The notes under the pieces were generated by a model. It saw only the letters and a list, made by a program, of their open reading frames with translations. It had not been told where the DNA came from and did no database searches. DNA of 64,000 nucleotides, taken from assembly GCA_963741495.1 (NCBI GenBank), contig CAVUID010000011.1, forward strand, positions 372,001 to 436,000, given 5' to 3'. The position numbers and the translations under genes are program-made. This stretch comes from Sulfurimicrobium sp963741495. Lineage in GTDB: Bacteria > Pseudomonadota > Gammaproteobacteria > Burkholderiales > Sulfuricellaceae. Positions 51,798 through 60,751 of this stretch are shown here, piece after piece (within the stretch, counting starts at the first letter, position 1; every line of letters begins with the position of its first letter).

Positions 51798-52351
51798 TGT
51801 AAATGTTTCTTGCCGCGAAACTGGATCAAACTGCCGGAGGGCTGGAAGTCCGCTTCGGTTTGGGTTGCCTTCTTTTCCCAGTCTTGATCGAACAGCTCAT
51901 TGACCATGGTTTCGACACGCTTGACTTCATCTGGCCCGAAGTGGCGCGAGAGCAGGCCGGCAACGTCCGTCAGCATGAGTCGCCGCTGGACCTGATGAAT
52001 GGCTTCTGCGCTGGGTCCGGCAAACAGAAGCTGGAATTCGTCGCGCCCGTCTTCATGATAGAAGGTGATTTCAATTTCGGAAGCATGTTCCAGTAACGTG
52101 CTCATGTCAGCCAGGGTGGCCTGGAGGTTGCGCTGGAATGTGCGCCCAACCTCTCCTGTCCAGCAGATGTCGAGCACGCGGGCGGCCTGATCGTAGCTCA
52201 CACCTGGTTCGTTGGGTTCCAGGCTGCGCATTTCACTGATGTTCTCCGCATCCAGGTATTCCATCCATTGTCTGAGCCCGGTTTCAATCTGGGGGAGGGT
52301 GACGCCCTTGCGCAGATAAAGACTGCCATGTACATGTACTTCGGTTCGCAT
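51794..52351 (-). CDS. Hypothetical protein conserved in betaproteobacteria (DUF6806-like)
   Basis: A 185-residue acidic cytosolic protein: MRTEVHVHGSLYLRKGVTLP, QIETGLRQWMEYLDAENISE, SLEPNEPGVSYDQAARVLDI and a hydrophilic tail. It has the look of an alpha/beta protein with a C-terminal helical half. I recall it only as an uncharacterised betaproteobacterial family. It converges on the GalT-like gene with 4 bases of overlap at the stops and precedes the rnfH gene by 39 bases. A GAAAG-type ribosome site precedes the ATG. Confidence 0.65.
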   Translation of the reverse strand: MRTEVHVHGSLYLRKGVTLPQIETGLRQWMEYLDAENISEMRSLEPNEPGVSYDQAARVLDICWTGEVGRTFQRNLQATLADMSTLLEHASEIEITFYHEDGRDEFQLLFAGPSAEAIHQVQRRLMLTDVAGLLSRHFGPDEVKRVETMVNELFDQDWEKKATQTEADFQPSGSLIQFRGKKHLH

Positions 52352-52390
52352 TACGCAATTCTTTCTGAAATCAGGACTGCCATTTTACCG

Positions 52391-52720
52391 CTATTCTTCT
52401 GCGCTCGACGTCATATCGCCGCCGCCTTTTTTCATGACCTTTCCTTCTTCTGCGCGTTTTTTTCGAACTTCCTTGGGGTCAGCAATGAGCGGACGGTAAA
52501 TTTCGACGCGGTCCTTGTCGCGTAAAACGGTGTCCAGCTTGGCGAGTTTGCCGAAAATGCCGACCTTGTTCTTGCTGAGATCGATTTCCGGGTATTTGTC
52601 GAGCAGGCCCGATTCGCGAATCGCATGTTCTGCGGTGGCGCCAGATGCCAGCTTGCGCGTAAGGAGGACTTGCTCGTGTGGCAGGGCGTAAGTGATTTCG
52701 ACCTGTATGGCTTCGCTCAT
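52391..52720 (-). CDS. rnfH: RnfH/RatB family ubiquitin-fold protein
   Basis: A 109-residue ubiquitin-like protein: EAIQVEITYALPHEQVLLTR, VGIFGKLAKLDTVLRDKDRV then EIYRPLIADPKEVRKKRAEE, the RnfH signature. It is named for a neighbour of the Rnf complex and also as RatB, beside RatA; its true role is not settled. Here it follows ratA with a 4-base overlap (ATGA), and that pair is divergent from smpB, the order seen in many proteobacteria. Confidence 0.92.
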   Translation of the reverse strand: MSEAIQVEITYALPHEQVLLTRKLASGATAEHAIRESGLLDKYPEIDLSKNKVGIFGKLAKLDTVLRDKDRVEIYRPLIADPKEVRKKRAEEGKVMKKGGGDMTSSAEE

Positions 52721-53154
52721 GATATTCCGTAAACCTTCTCGGCGCGTTCCACGAACGCGTCCACAAAATTGCTGGTAATGTGATTGAACACCGGGCCTAC
52801 CAGTGATTCCAGCAGTTTGCTGGAGAATTCATAATGCAGCCTGAACTCGACTTTGCATGCGCTTTCGTTGAGTGCGGTGAAGCGCCAACTGCCGTCCAGC
52901 TGGCGAAACGGGCCGTCCTGGAGCTTCATTTCGATCAGCGAGGGGATCTGCTTGGCGTTTTCGGTGGTAAAACTCTGCTTGATGCGATGAAAGTCGATGA
53001 CGACGGTTGCGACGGTGCTTGCCTCGTCGCGCCATTTTACTTCCGTCCCGCCACACCATGGGAGGAATTGCGGGTAAAGTTCCACTCCATCCACCAGGTC
53101 GAACATCTGCTGCGCCGAGTGCAGAACCAGTACCGATTTTTCTACAAGTGCCAT
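52717..53154 (-). CDS. ratA: RatA / coenzyme Q-binding START-fold protein
   Basis: A 145-residue START/SRPBCC protein: ALVEKSVLVLHSAQQMFDLV, then VELYPQFLPWCGGTEVKWRD, FRLHYEFSSKLLESLVGPVF and NHITSNFVDAFVERAEKVYG. The fold is related to Coq10, which binds ubiquinone; in Escherichia coli RatA was reported to block 50S-30S association as a toxin. The role here cannot be decided. It is divergent from smpB by 75 bases and co-transcribed with rnfH through an ATGA overlap. Confidence 0.9.
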   Translation of the reverse strand: MALVEKSVLVLHSAQQMFDLVDGVELYPQFLPWCGGTEVKWRDEASTVATVVIDFHRIKQSFTTENAKQIPSLIEMKLQDGPFRQLDGSWRFTALNESACKVEFRLHYEFSSKLLESLVGPVFNHITSNFVDAFVERAEKVYGIS

Positions 53155-53229
53155 CTTTGATTTGCAGCTTTAACGCTATCATATAAAAAACGCTAAAATA
53201 CCCTATTTACCGCGGAAATTCACGCCCTT

Positions 53230-53688
53230 ATGAGCATTGCGCAGAACAAGAAAGCTTTCCACGACTTCTTCATCGAGGAGAAATATGAAACCGGCATGGT
53301 GCTAGAGGGCTGGGAAGTCAAGGCGATACGCGCCGGAAGGACGAACCTCAAGGAGGCCTACGTCATCATTCGCAGTGGCGAGATATTTCTCATCGGCTGT
53401 CATATCAGCCCCCTGCCGACGGCCTCCACCCACATTCACCCTGACCCGGTACGCACGCGCAAGTTGCTGCTGCATGCGGAAGAAATCAGCAAACTGATTG
53501 GCAAGGTGGAACGTGCGGGCTATACGCTGGTGCCGCTCGACATGCACTATTCGAAAGGCCGCATCAAGCTGGAAATCGGTCTCGCCAAGGGCAAGAAGCA
53601 GCACGATAAACGTGATGCAGAGAAAGATCGGGAATGGCTGCGTGAAAAAGCGCAGGTTATGAAAACTGCCAAAAGAGAGGCGAGCTGA
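53230..53688 (+). CDS. smpB: SsrA-binding protein SmpB
   Basis: SmpB binds tmRNA and leads it into stalled ribosomes for trans-translation. The 152-residue protein shows SIAQNKKAFHDFFIEEKYET, GWEVKAIRAGRTNLKEAYVI, the SPLPTASTHIHPDPVRTRKL loop, and a basic C-terminal tail (KKQHDKRDAEKDREWLREKA) that probes the mRNA channel. The length is normal. It is divergent from ratA. The 217 bases after it hold AGCCCGGGCTG-T6 (53705-53720), a weak intrinsic terminator, and no gene. tmRNA itself is not in the window. Confidence 0.95.
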   Translation: MSIAQNKKAFHDFFIEEKYETGMVLEGWEVKAIRAGRTNLKEAYVIIRSGEIFLIGCHISPLPTASTHIHPDPVRTRKLLLHAEEISKLIGKVERAGYTLVPLDMHYSKGRIKLEIGLAKGKKQHDKRDAEKDREWLREKAQVMKTAKREAS

Positions 53689-53905
53689 GGCCGCTTGCGG
53701 CATAGAGCCCGGGCTGTTTTTTCTTGTTCCCGATCAAGGCAAACGGATCAAGGCAATGTCAGCATGAGCGCTTGATAAATGTTCATCCGTCTCAAGGCGG
53801 CTGTGTGGTTCGCCCCATGTTTCATTCCAGACTTATCAAAATAAAGGCTTCACACCCGTTTCTGGTGGTGCCTGTTCGCGTGTTCTGCTGATCGACTGCG
53901 TTAGC

Positions 53906-55126
53906 ATGAACAGGCGCACTTTCGTTCTATTGCTGTTTATCTTCCTGATTCACCCTTTCTCCGTTTTCGGCCAGCCATTGCTGCAGGCGCAGGTGGATGC
54001 CACGCCGTCTGGCGGTACCTTGCGTCTTTTGCCCGGGATTTACGCTGGGCCGGTGCTGCTTTCAAGGCCTATCGTCCTGGATGGCGGAGGCAAGGCCATT
54101 ATCGACGGGGGCGGGAAAAGATCCGTCCTGCAGGTCAATACTGGCGATGCTGTGGTGCGAGGGCTCATTCTTCGCAATACCGGGAATTCGCATGACCAAA
54201 TGGATTCGGCTGTGGCAATTCAGGGTAACAACAACCGGGTCGAAGATAACGTGATTGAAAACGCGCTTTTTGGCATCGTGCTTAAACAGTCGAACCACAA
54301 TCTGATACGCCGCAATCACATACGTTCCAAGGCAGCAGGGGTGTCCATGCGTGGCGAGTCTGTCCGCCTGTGGAACAGTATCGATAATCGCATCGAGGAT
54401 AATGACATCGCCGATGCGCGCGACTTCACCCTGATGAATTCGCCGAATAATCATGTTTCCGGCAATTCCATCCGTGGCAGCCGTTATGGCATGCACCTCA
54501 TCTTTTCGCCTAATTGCCATATCGAAGGGAATCGACTGACCAGCAACGCGACCGGCATTGTCGTGCTGAATTCGGATTACATCACGATCCGGGGCAATAC
54601 TTTGCAGCATACGGCGGATATCGGCGGCGCCTGCATCGCCATCAAGAAAAGCACTGAAATTCTGGCGGAAGGCAATCAGATTGTGCATTGTGGCACCGGC
54701 ATTCTTTCTGACTCTCCGGTGGGGGACATGAACAGGGTCGTGTTCCGCAACAATCGCGTTGCGCATAGCACCACGGGCGTTCAGTTATATGGGGAAAGAG
54801 GGGGGCATATTTTTGAGAACAACCGTTTCGAGAAAAACCTGGTGCAGGTGATGATGTCCGGCTCTGGAGATGCGCTATTAAATCGCTGGCATGGAAATTA
54901 CTGGGATGATTATCAGGGCTTTGATCTCAACCATGACGGTGTGGGCGATACGCCCCATGAGATTTACGTTTATGCGGACAGAATCTGGATCGAGACGCCT
55001 GCGGCCCGCTTCTTCAGCAATAGCCCCGCTCTGGAACTGCTGGATTTTCTCGAACGCTTGGCCCCTTTTTCTGCGCCGGACCTTATCTTGCGCGACCCGA
55101 AGCCACGTTTCTCGGCGACGCGGTGA
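53906..55126 (+). CDS. NosD-like periplasmic right-handed beta-helix protein
   Basis: A 406-residue exported protein with signal peptide MNRRTFVLLLFIFLIHPFSV cut near VFG-QP. The rest is a right-handed parallel beta-helix of NosD type (about ten coils, each an N-x-I-x-N turn such as NNRVEDNVIEN, NSIDNRIEDNDIAD and NHVSGNSIRGSRYGMHLIFS). NosD helps build the copper centre of nitrous-oxide reductase, yet nosZ, nosF and nosY are not in the window, so this may be a stray copy or have another carbohydrate or metal role. It is convergent with the HD-GYP gene. Confidence 0.88.
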   Translation: MNRRTFVLLLFIFLIHPFSVFGQPLLQAQVDATPSGGTLRLLPGIYAGPVLLSRPIVLDGGGKAIIDGGGKRSVLQVNTGDAVVRGLILRNTGNSHDQMDSAVAIQGNNNRVEDNVIENALFGIVLKQSNHNLIRRNHIRSKAAGVSMRGESVRLWNSIDNRIEDNDIADARDFTLMNSPNNHVSGNSIRGSRYGMHLIFSPNCHIEGNRLTSNATGIVVLNSDYITIRGNTLQHTADIGGACIAIKKSTEILAEGNQIVHCGTGILSDSPVGDMNRVVFRNNRVAHSTTGVQLYGERGGHIFENNRFEKNLVQVMMSGSGDALLNRWHGNYWDDYQGFDLNHDGVGDTPHEIYVYADRIWIETPAARFFSNSPALELLDFLERLAPFSAPDLILRDPKPRFSATR

Positions 55127-55143
55127 CTTGATTGGATATTCGA

Positions 55144-56355
55144 TTAGCTGCCTAGCCACTTGGCTGGGTCGATACCCCATTTTTCAAATGATTCATGACT
55201 GACAATCTTGTCCTGGCAACTGGGGCGCGCCAGGTCGATTTCTTCCGGCGGAAGATAATGTTGTTTGTCTGCGTGGAAAAACACTTTTACTTTCGGCTGC
55301 AGCATTTTCTCTGCGTGCTGTTCCAGCACGATACCGAGGCGGTTGCTGCTCAGGCGCACCAGTGAGCCGCTGGGATAGATGCCGAGGGTGCGGATGAAGG
55401 TCTGCACCATTTCCGGGTCAAAGTGAAATTTGCTCCATTCCAGCAGTTTCCTGAGCGCCTCGGTAGGAGGCATGCCCTTGTGGTAAACACGTTCGGAAGT
55501 GATGGCGTCGTACACATCGACAATCGCGCCCATCTGCCCGTAGAGTGAAATTTCATTCCCCTTGAGTTTGTTGGGGTAGCCTGTGCCGTCAAAACGTTCG
55601 TGGTGCTGGCCCGCGACATCCAGCGCAATCTGGCTGATGCCGGGCGTGTTCTGCAGAATGATGATGCTCTGCACCACGTGAGATTTCATTTTGCCGAATT
55701 CTGCATCGGTCAGCTTGGCCGGCTTGTTCAGAATGCTGTCCGGTACCTTGGCCTTGCCGACATCGTGCAGCAGGGCGCCAATGGCGATTTCCTTGATGAT
55801 GTCGCGGGATAGCTTCAAGCCGCGAGCAAAAGCGACCATCAGCGCGCAGACCGAGACTGAGTGCTGGAAGGTATATTCGTCGTGAGTTTTCAGGCGGGCC
55901 AGCGGGATCAGTGCATCCTGATGGCGAAAAATGGAATCCACCATGTTTTCCACCAGCGGTTCAATCTTCTCCATTTCGATCTGCTGGCCCAGGCGAATGT
56001 CGGTAATGATGCCCTTGACGATTCGATTCGCCTCGCCATGCAGCTTGCGAGCGCGGAATGCTTCTTCGGCCAGGGAGACTGCGGCAACCGGGGTAGGTTT
56101 TTCTTCAGCGATGTGCAGAATTTGCTCATGAATTTCATCGCTGACTTCTTCCCGCGTCTTGCCTTCGGCAATGTCCAGACCTTTGCTGGTATCGATGTAC
56201 AACTCGTGCACGCCGATTTCGTGCAGTTCCACAGCAACACTATCATCCTTGACGATAAATCGGTTGGTTGCAAAGGGATGATCCATCCAGCCACAGTTCA
56301 GGTCGTGGATATACATGCCGGGAATCAGTTGTGCGATCTCGATTTTTTTGATCAT
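55144..56355 (-). CDS. HD-GYP c-di-GMP phosphodiesterase
   Basis: A 403-residue cytosolic enzyme. Residues 1-125 are a DUF3391-type N-terminal domain (KKIEIAQLIPGMYIHDLNCG). Residues about 150-320 hold the HD-GYP domain with metal ligands in LLHDVGKAKVPDSIL, AGQHHERFDGTGYPNKLKGN and IVDVYDAITSERVYHKGM, a full set of HD-GYP signatures, so it should hydrolyse c-di-GMP to pGpG or GMP. The C-terminal part (RLSSNRLGIVLEQ) is a small conserved extension. It should work against the GGDEF enzyme at 27283-28206. Confidence 0.94.
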   Translation of the reverse strand: MIKKIEIAQLIPGMYIHDLNCGWMDHPFATNRFIVKDDSVAVELHEIGVHELYIDTSKGLDIAEGKTREEVSDEIHEQILHIAEEKPTPVAAVSLAEEAFRARKLHGEANRIVKGIITDIRLGQQIEMEKIEPLVENMVDSIFRHQDALIPLARLKTHDEYTFQHSVSVCALMVAFARGLKLSRDIIKEIAIGALLHDVGKAKVPDSILNKPAKLTDAEFGKMKSHVVQSIIILQNTPGISQIALDVAGQHHERFDGTGYPNKLKGNEISLYGQMGAIVDVYDAITSERVYHKGMPPTEALRKLLEWSKFHFDPEMVQTFIRTLGIYPSGSLVRLSSNRLGIVLEQHAEKMLQPKVKVFFHADKQHYLPPEEIDLARPSCQDKIVSHESFEKWGIDPAKWLGS

Positions 56356-56401
56356 GCCGGAGGGCGTGGCGCGGAAATTAAAGAGATCATTCTAACCCTT
56401 A

Positions 56402-56439
56402 AGCCCAAAACAAAGAAGGCGGCCCGGAGGCCGCCTTCT
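56402..56439 (-). terminator. Intrinsic terminator of the PpiC gene
   Basis: AGAAGGCGGCC (56414-56424) and GGCCGCCTTCT (56429-56439), an 11-bp perfect stem, followed on the minus strand by TTGTTTT. It lies 20 bases after the stop of the gene at 56459-57325. Confidence 0.9.
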
Positions 56440-56458
56440 GATGGATCAGACTGCTATG

Positions 56459-57325
56459 TTACTTGGCAGGTTCTGCCGCTGGTGCCGGTGCGCCCATGAC
56501 TTCAATCTTGGCCTTGGCTCTCATGTCGTCAACCAGTTTTTTCAGGTTCTGTTGCTGCACCTGCTGGGACAAGCCGGGCTTGACCTGATCGAATGGCGGC
56601 GCCTGTAGCGGACGGGAATCTTCCAGCATGATGACGTGATAGCCAAACTGGGACTTTACCGGCTCTTCGGTGAATTTGCCTTTAGCCAGCTTGGTCACCG
56701 CGTCGCCAAACTCAGGGACCATGCTGCGTGCATCAAACCAGCCCAGATCGCCGCCTTGTGCCTTGGAGCCTGGATCCTTGGATTTTTCCTTGGCCAGTTT
56801 TTCAAAAACCTTGATGTCTTTTTTCAGCTTGGCGATGATGTCTTTCGCGTCAGCTTCCTTTTCTACCAGGATATGGCGTGCCTTGTATTCGCTGCCAGTC
56901 ATCTGTGCCTTGATTTTGTCGTACTCGGCTTTGAGCATGTCGTCGCTGACCGGGTTGTTCTTGATGTAGTCCTGCACGAAGGCATTGGCCAGGATGGACT
57001 GCTTGGTCAGGTCGATCTGGTCCATGACTTCCGGGGTCTTGTCCAGGCCTTTCTTGAGCGCTTCCTGAGAAACCAGCAACTGCATCGCCAACTGGTCGAT
57101 GATCGATTTGCGTGTCTCGTCATTGTCCGGTTGGCCCATGCCTGCACGCTGTTTGATCAGCATTTCAACACGGTTTTTGCTGATGGCGGTGCCGTTTACG
57201 GTGGCGGCAGCTTCGCTTTTTGCAGCAGGCGCGGCAGTTTTTGCATTTTCGTCGGCGTTGCAGGCGCTGAGGGTAAGCAGTGATGCTGCGCTGGCCAGCA
57301 GAATGCGTGATTTGATTGACATCAT
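56459..57325 (-). CDS. Lipoprotein PpiC-type peptidyl-prolyl isomerase (SurA/PrsA-like)
   Basis: A 288-residue envelope foldase. The N-terminus is a lipoprotein signal with lipobox LSAC (ASLLTLSACNADE), so it should be membrane-anchored. An N-terminal SurA-like helical part (NRVEMLIKQRAGMGQPDNDE) leads to one parvulin domain (residues about 150-250) with EYKARHILVEKEADAKDIIA, GGDLGWFDARSMVPEF and KSQFGYHVIMLEDSRP. Parvulins catalyse proline isomerisation during folding of exported proteins. It ends with an Ala/Pro tail and a strong terminator, and is the last gene of the yciB-yciI-bolA block. Confidence 0.9.
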   Translation of the reverse strand: MMSIKSRILLASAASLLTLSACNADENAKTAAPAAKSEAAATVNGTAISKNRVEMLIKQRAGMGQPDNDETRKSIIDQLAMQLLVSQEALKKGLDKTPEVMDQIDLTKQSILANAFVQDYIKNNPVSDDMLKAEYDKIKAQMTGSEYKARHILVEKEADAKDIIAKLKKDIKVFEKLAKEKSKDPGSKAQGGDLGWFDARSMVPEFGDAVTKLAKGKFTEEPVKSQFGYHVIMLEDSRPLQAPPFDQVKPGLSQQVQQQNLKKLVDDMRAKAKIEVMGAPAPAAEPAK

Positions 57326-57381
57326 TTACAGTTCCTTAACGTGATTAAGACAAGGGTAATAAAACACAAGGTAAAGCGGCC

Positions 57382-57645
57382 TTAAAGCTCTCCAGGCGCA
57401 TAGGCGTTTATGCTCAAGGCATGGATTTTTGTTTGCATCAGATTGCCGAGGGCATTATATATCAGGCGATGACGCTTGATGGTTAACAATCCCTTAAACT
57501 GGGGTGAAACAATGGTGAGATTGTAATGCCCACCGCCACTCCTTGCCCCTTCATGGCCGGCATGGAGCGCGCTGTCGTCGCCAATTTCAATAGTTTCAGG
57601 TTCAAGTGTGGCCAGTCTTTGTTGCATTTCTTCTATTGTAGTCAT
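57382..57645 (-). CDS. BolA-family protein
   Basis: An 87-residue stress-type protein with the BolA fold: EMQQRLATLEPETIEIGDDS, then GHYNLTIVSPQFKGLLTIKR with the conserved H-LIYNALG region (HRLIYNALGNLMQTKIHALS). The conserved invariant His suggests possible Fe-S glutaredoxin partnership; BolA proteins bind monothiol glutaredoxins or act on transcription. Its start overlaps the yciI stop by four bases (ATGA). Confidence 0.9.
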   Translation of the reverse strand: MTTIEEMQQRLATLEPETIEIGDDSALHAGHEGARSGGGHYNLTIVSPQFKGLLTIKRHRLIYNALGNLMQTKIHALSINAYAPGEL

Positions 57646-57944
57646 GCGGGGAGTGCTTTCTTGAAAGGTTGGACACTGACCCTGGCATAAACGCCAGCGG
57701 CCACATAGGGATCGGCATCGGCCCAGGCTCGGGCTTCCGGCAGTGAGGGAAACTCAGCCACGATCAGGCTGCCGGTGAAGCCCGCCGGGCCCGGATCATT
57801 GCTGTCGATGGCGGGGAAAGGCCCGGCCAGCAGCAGACGGCCATTCTGCTGCAGTTCCGTGAGGCGCGCCAGATGGGCCGGTCTGGCGGCGAGGCGTTGT
57901 TCGAGGCTGTCGGGCACATCCTCGCCCTGAATGGCGTAGAGCAT
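57642..57944 (-). CDS. yciI: YciI-family protein
   Basis: A 100-residue protein of the YciI ferredoxin-like fold: MLYAIQGEDVPDSLEQRLAA, then QQNGRLLLAGPFPAIDSNDP and the conserved DADPYVAAGVYARVSVQPFK. The DADPY segment holds the residue pair of the putative active site; the reaction is not known. Its ATG lies on the yciB stop (1-base overlap) and its stop overlaps bolA, so all three are co-translated. Confidence 0.92.
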   Translation of the reverse strand: MLYAIQGEDVPDSLEQRLAARPAHLARLTELQQNGRLLLAGPFPAIDSNDPGPAGFTGSLIVAEFPSLPEARAWADADPYVAAGVYARVSVQPFKKALPA

Positions 57945-58483
57945 CAGGAGCCTTTCTCTTCTTCAATGTACTTGGATAACATCAGTCCCTGCAGAATGAC
58001 GAAGGCGAACATCAGCCCCATGCTGCCGAAAAGTTTGAAGTTGACCCAGGTGTCGGTGGAGAAGTTGAAGGCGACGTAAAGATTGAGCATGCCCATCAGC
58101 ACGAAGAACCCCATCCAGCTCAGGTTGAGATTGCGCCACACGAAATCCGGTGCAGAGAACTGCTTTTCCATCATGGTGCGGATCAGGTTCTTGCGGAAAA
58201 GACCTGCGCTGGCCCCCAGCGTAACTGCAAACAGCCAGTAAAGCACGGTGGGCTTCCATTTGATGAAGGTTTCGTCATGCAGAAACAGGGTTGCGCCGCC
58301 AAACAGGGTAATGATGGCCAGGCTGACCCACAGCATGGTATCCACCTTGCGGTGCCTGAGCCAGACCCAGCCAATCTGGCAGAAAGTCGCAACGATGGCC
58401 ACGGCAGTGGCGGTGTAGATGCCATACAGCTTGAAAGCGGCAAAAAACAGGATGATGGGGAAAAAATCGAACAGGAATTTCAT
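57944..58483 (-). CDS. yciB: Inner-membrane septation protein A (YciB/IspZ family)
   Basis: A 179-residue membrane protein with five hydrophobic helices. It begins MKFLFDFFPIILFFAAFKLY, the classic start, and shows FIKWKPTVLYWLFAVTLGAS and WVNFKLFGSMGLMFAFVILQ. Family members are needed for normal cell division and envelope growth. It heads the yciB-yciI-bolA-PpiC operon and is divergent from the PHP gene, with 74 bases between the start codons. Confidence 0.93.
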   Translation of the reverse strand: MKFLFDFFPIILFFAAFKLYGIYTATAVAIVATFCQIGWVWLRHRKVDTMLWVSLAIITLFGGATLFLHDETFIKWKPTVLYWLFAVTLGASAGLFRKNLIRTMMEKQFSAPDFVWRNLNLSWMGFFVLMGMLNLYVAFNFSTDTWVNFKLFGSMGLMFAFVILQGLMLSKYIEEEKGS

Positions 58484-58557
58484 TAGTTGGGTGGCTTCAT
58501 TTCAATAGATCGAGCATTTTGCTATGATTACCCCTCTTCATACAAGTTCCCCCCTGA

Positions 58558-59436
58558 ATGCCAAAGATTGACTTGCACAGTCACTCCACCATTTCCGACG
58601 GTTCCTACACGCCAGCCGAGCTGGTGACTTACGCCGCATCCAAAGGCGTTGAAATCATGGCGCTGACTGATCATGACGATGTCGGCGGTCTGGGAGAGGC
58701 GCGCGTTGTGGCAGAAGATCTGGGCATCAGTTTGATCAACGGCGTTGAAATATCCGTGACATGGAACAAGCGCACAATTCACATAGTAGGGCTGCGCGTG
58801 GATCCCACCCATCCCGAATTGCTTGCGGGATTGGAGAATATTCGCGCAGGAAGACTGACTCGGGCCGTGGCGATTGCGGCGGAGCTGGACAAGGTGGGTA
58901 TTGCCGGAAGCCTGGAAGGCTCGCGTGCCTATGCCAAAGAACGCATCATCAGTCGCACCCATTTCGCGCGTTTTCTGGTGGCGCAGGGGCATGCCAAGGA
59001 TGTGAAGACAGTATTCAAGAAATATCTGGTCAAGGGCAAGCCGGGCCATGTTTCGCACCAATGGGCGGGTATGAGCGAGGCCATCGGCTGGATCAGGAAC
59101 AGCGGCGGCGTGGCGGTGCTGGCGCATCCGGGCCGTTACGATATTGGCAAAACCACCATGCACGGGCTGTTTAACACATTCAAGGAAGCTGGCGGCGAGG
59201 CGGTGGAAGTCGTATCCGGCAGCCACACCGTCGACCAGTACCGCATCTTTGCCGAATATGCGCAGCTTTATGAACTAAAAGCATCGGCGGGCTCTGATTA
59301 CCATGGCCCCTCGCATAATTATTTCGACATGGGCAGGCTGCCTCCCTTGCCGTCCGGCTGCGTGCCGGTGTGGCAGGGCTGGCCCGAGCTGGCCCGATTT
59401 AAATCACAACCAGAAGCACAGTGCATCAGTGCCTGA
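58558..59436 (+). CDS. PHP-domain phosphoesterase (RNase AM/TrpH type)
   Basis: A 292-residue cytosolic metalloenzyme. PHP motif I is DLHSHSTISDGSYTPAELVT, motif II ALTDHDDVGGLGEAR, with later LAHPGRYDIGKT and ASAGSDYHGPSHNY. The YciV/TrpH subfamily trims 5' ends of short RNAs and pAp-type nucleotides. It is the first gene of the PHP-sua5-M50-trpS-M48 run, each gene 0-36 bases from the next. The start is ATG 58558. Confidence 0.9.
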   Translation: MPKIDLHSHSTISDGSYTPAELVTYAASKGVEIMALTDHDDVGGLGEARVVAEDLGISLINGVEISVTWNKRTIHIVGLRVDPTHPELLAGLENIRAGRLTRAVAIAAELDKVGIAGSLEGSRAYAKERIISRTHFARFLVAQGHAKDVKTVFKKYLVKGKPGHVSHQWAGMSEAIGWIRNSGGVAVLAHPGRYDIGKTTMHGLFNTFKEAGGEAVEVVSGSHTVDQYRIFAEYAQLYELKASAGSDYHGPSHNYFDMGRLPPLPSGCVPVWQGWPELARFKSQPEAQCISA

Positions 59437-59455
59437 GAGCGGGAGCGAATTTTAC

Positions 59456-60086
59456 GTGGCACAATTTTTTACCATTCATCCTGACAATCCCCAGGCGCGA
59501 TTGATCCGTCAGGCAGCAGATATCATCAGGGACGGCGGCGTGGTGGTGTATCCCACCGACTCCTGCTACGCGCTGGGCTGCCATCTCGGCGACAAGGACG
59601 CGATGCAGCGCATCCGCGATATCCGCGGGGTGGACGAGCGCCACCATTTCACCCTGGTGTGCCGCGACCTGTCCGAACTTGCGCACTATGCCCGCGTGGA
59701 CAACCAGCAATATCGTCTGATCAAGTCCAACACGCCGGGCAGCTATACCTTCATCCTGCTGGCCACCAAGGAAGTGCCGCGTCGCCTGCAACATCCCAAG
59801 CGCGCCACCATCGGACTCCGGGTGCCGGATCACCCGGTGGCGCTGGCTCTTGCTGGAAGAGCTGAACGAGCCGCTGCTGAGTTCCACCCTGATGCTGCCG
59901 GGCGATGAAGACCCGCTCAGCGACGGAGAGGAAATCCGCGATCGTCTGGAAAAGCAGGTCGACCTGATTCTCGATGCAGGCAGCTGCTGCATCGGGATGT
60001 CCACGGTGATCGACCTGACCGGTAGCGAGCCGGTGTTGATCCGCGCCGGCAAGGGCAGCCTCGAACCGTTCGGCCTGGAAGCCTGA
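59456..60086 (+). CDS. L-threonylcarbamoyladenylate synthase (Sua5/YciO/YrdC family), frame broken once
   Basis: The product of this family makes threonylcarbamoyl-AMP for the t6A37 modification of tRNAs; YciO-type members have a related but less clear role. GTG 59456 gives AQFFTIHPDNPQARLIRQAA, then DGGVVVYPTDSCYALGCHLG with the KRIRDIRG region, and PGSYTFILLATKEVPRRLQH. One extra base near 59851 breaks the frame before LLEELNEPLLSSTLMLPGDE. Its removal gives about 209 residues, the YciO length, and the stop overlaps the M50 start. Confidence 0.86.
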
Positions 60087-60733
60087 TGGAACTTACCCTG
60101 ATTCAGCAAATCGCGGTTTACGCACTGCCGGTGATTTTCGCCATCACCCTGCACGAAGCCGCCCACGGCTATGCCGCCAAGCATTTCGGCGATACCACGG
60201 CCTATATGCTGGGGCGCATCAGCGTGAATCCGCTGCGCCATATCGATCCTGTCGGCACGGTGCTGGTACCGCTGGTCACGCTGGCGCTGGGCGGCATCTT
60301 GTTCGGCTGGGCCAAGCCGGTGCCGGTGAATTTCAACCATCTGCGCAACCCCAAGCGGGACATGCTGTGGGTCGCTGCTGCCGGGCCGGCGGCCAATCTG
60401 GTGATGGCGCTGTTCTGGGCGCTGGTGATGAAGATCGGCCTGTCCATGCCGGACAGCAGTCTTGGACTGCCCATGGCGCTGATGGGCAAGGCCGGCATTA
60501 CCATCAACGCGGTGCTCATGGTGCTCAACCTGCTGCCGCTGCTGCCGCTGGATGGCGGGCGCATTGCGGTCAGCCTGCTGCCGCCGCCCCTGGCTTATTC
60601 CTACTCGCGCCTCGAACCCTACGGCATGATCATTCTGGTGGTGCTGCTGTTTTCCGGCGTGCTGGGCACGATCCTGTGGCCGATGATCAATACCGTCATG
60701 GCGCTTGTCGCTTCTCTCTTTGGACTTCATTAA
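60086..60733 (+). CDS. Site-2 protease family membrane metalloprotease (M50)
   Basis: A 215-residue inner-membrane zinc protease with six helices. The HEXXH motif is ITLHEAAHGYAAKHFGDTT near residue 22, and the third ligand lies in NLLPLLPLDGGRIAVSLLPP. It matches the short, PDZ-less YdgJ/Rip type. Such proteins cut substrates inside the membrane. The ATG overlaps the sua5 stop (TGATG), implying coupled translation, and trpS follows after 18 bases. Confidence 0.93.
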   Translation: MELTLIQQIAVYALPVIFAITLHEAAHGYAAKHFGDTTAYMLGRISVNPLRHIDPVGTVLVPLVTLALGGILFGWAKPVPVNFNHLRNPKRDMLWVAAAGPAANLVMALFWALVMKIGLSMPDSSLGLPMALMGKAGITINAVLMVLNLLPLLPLDGGRIAVSLLPPPLAYSYSRLEPYGMIILVVLLFSGVLGTILWPMINTVMALVASLFGLH

Positions 60734-60751
60734 AAGGACGTTTGACCTAAC

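Noticed and set aside
52391..53154. RatA-RatB as a toxin-antitoxin system
   Set aside because: The names suggest it, but both are conserved housekeeping-type genes divergent from smpB, and RnfH is not an established antitoxin.
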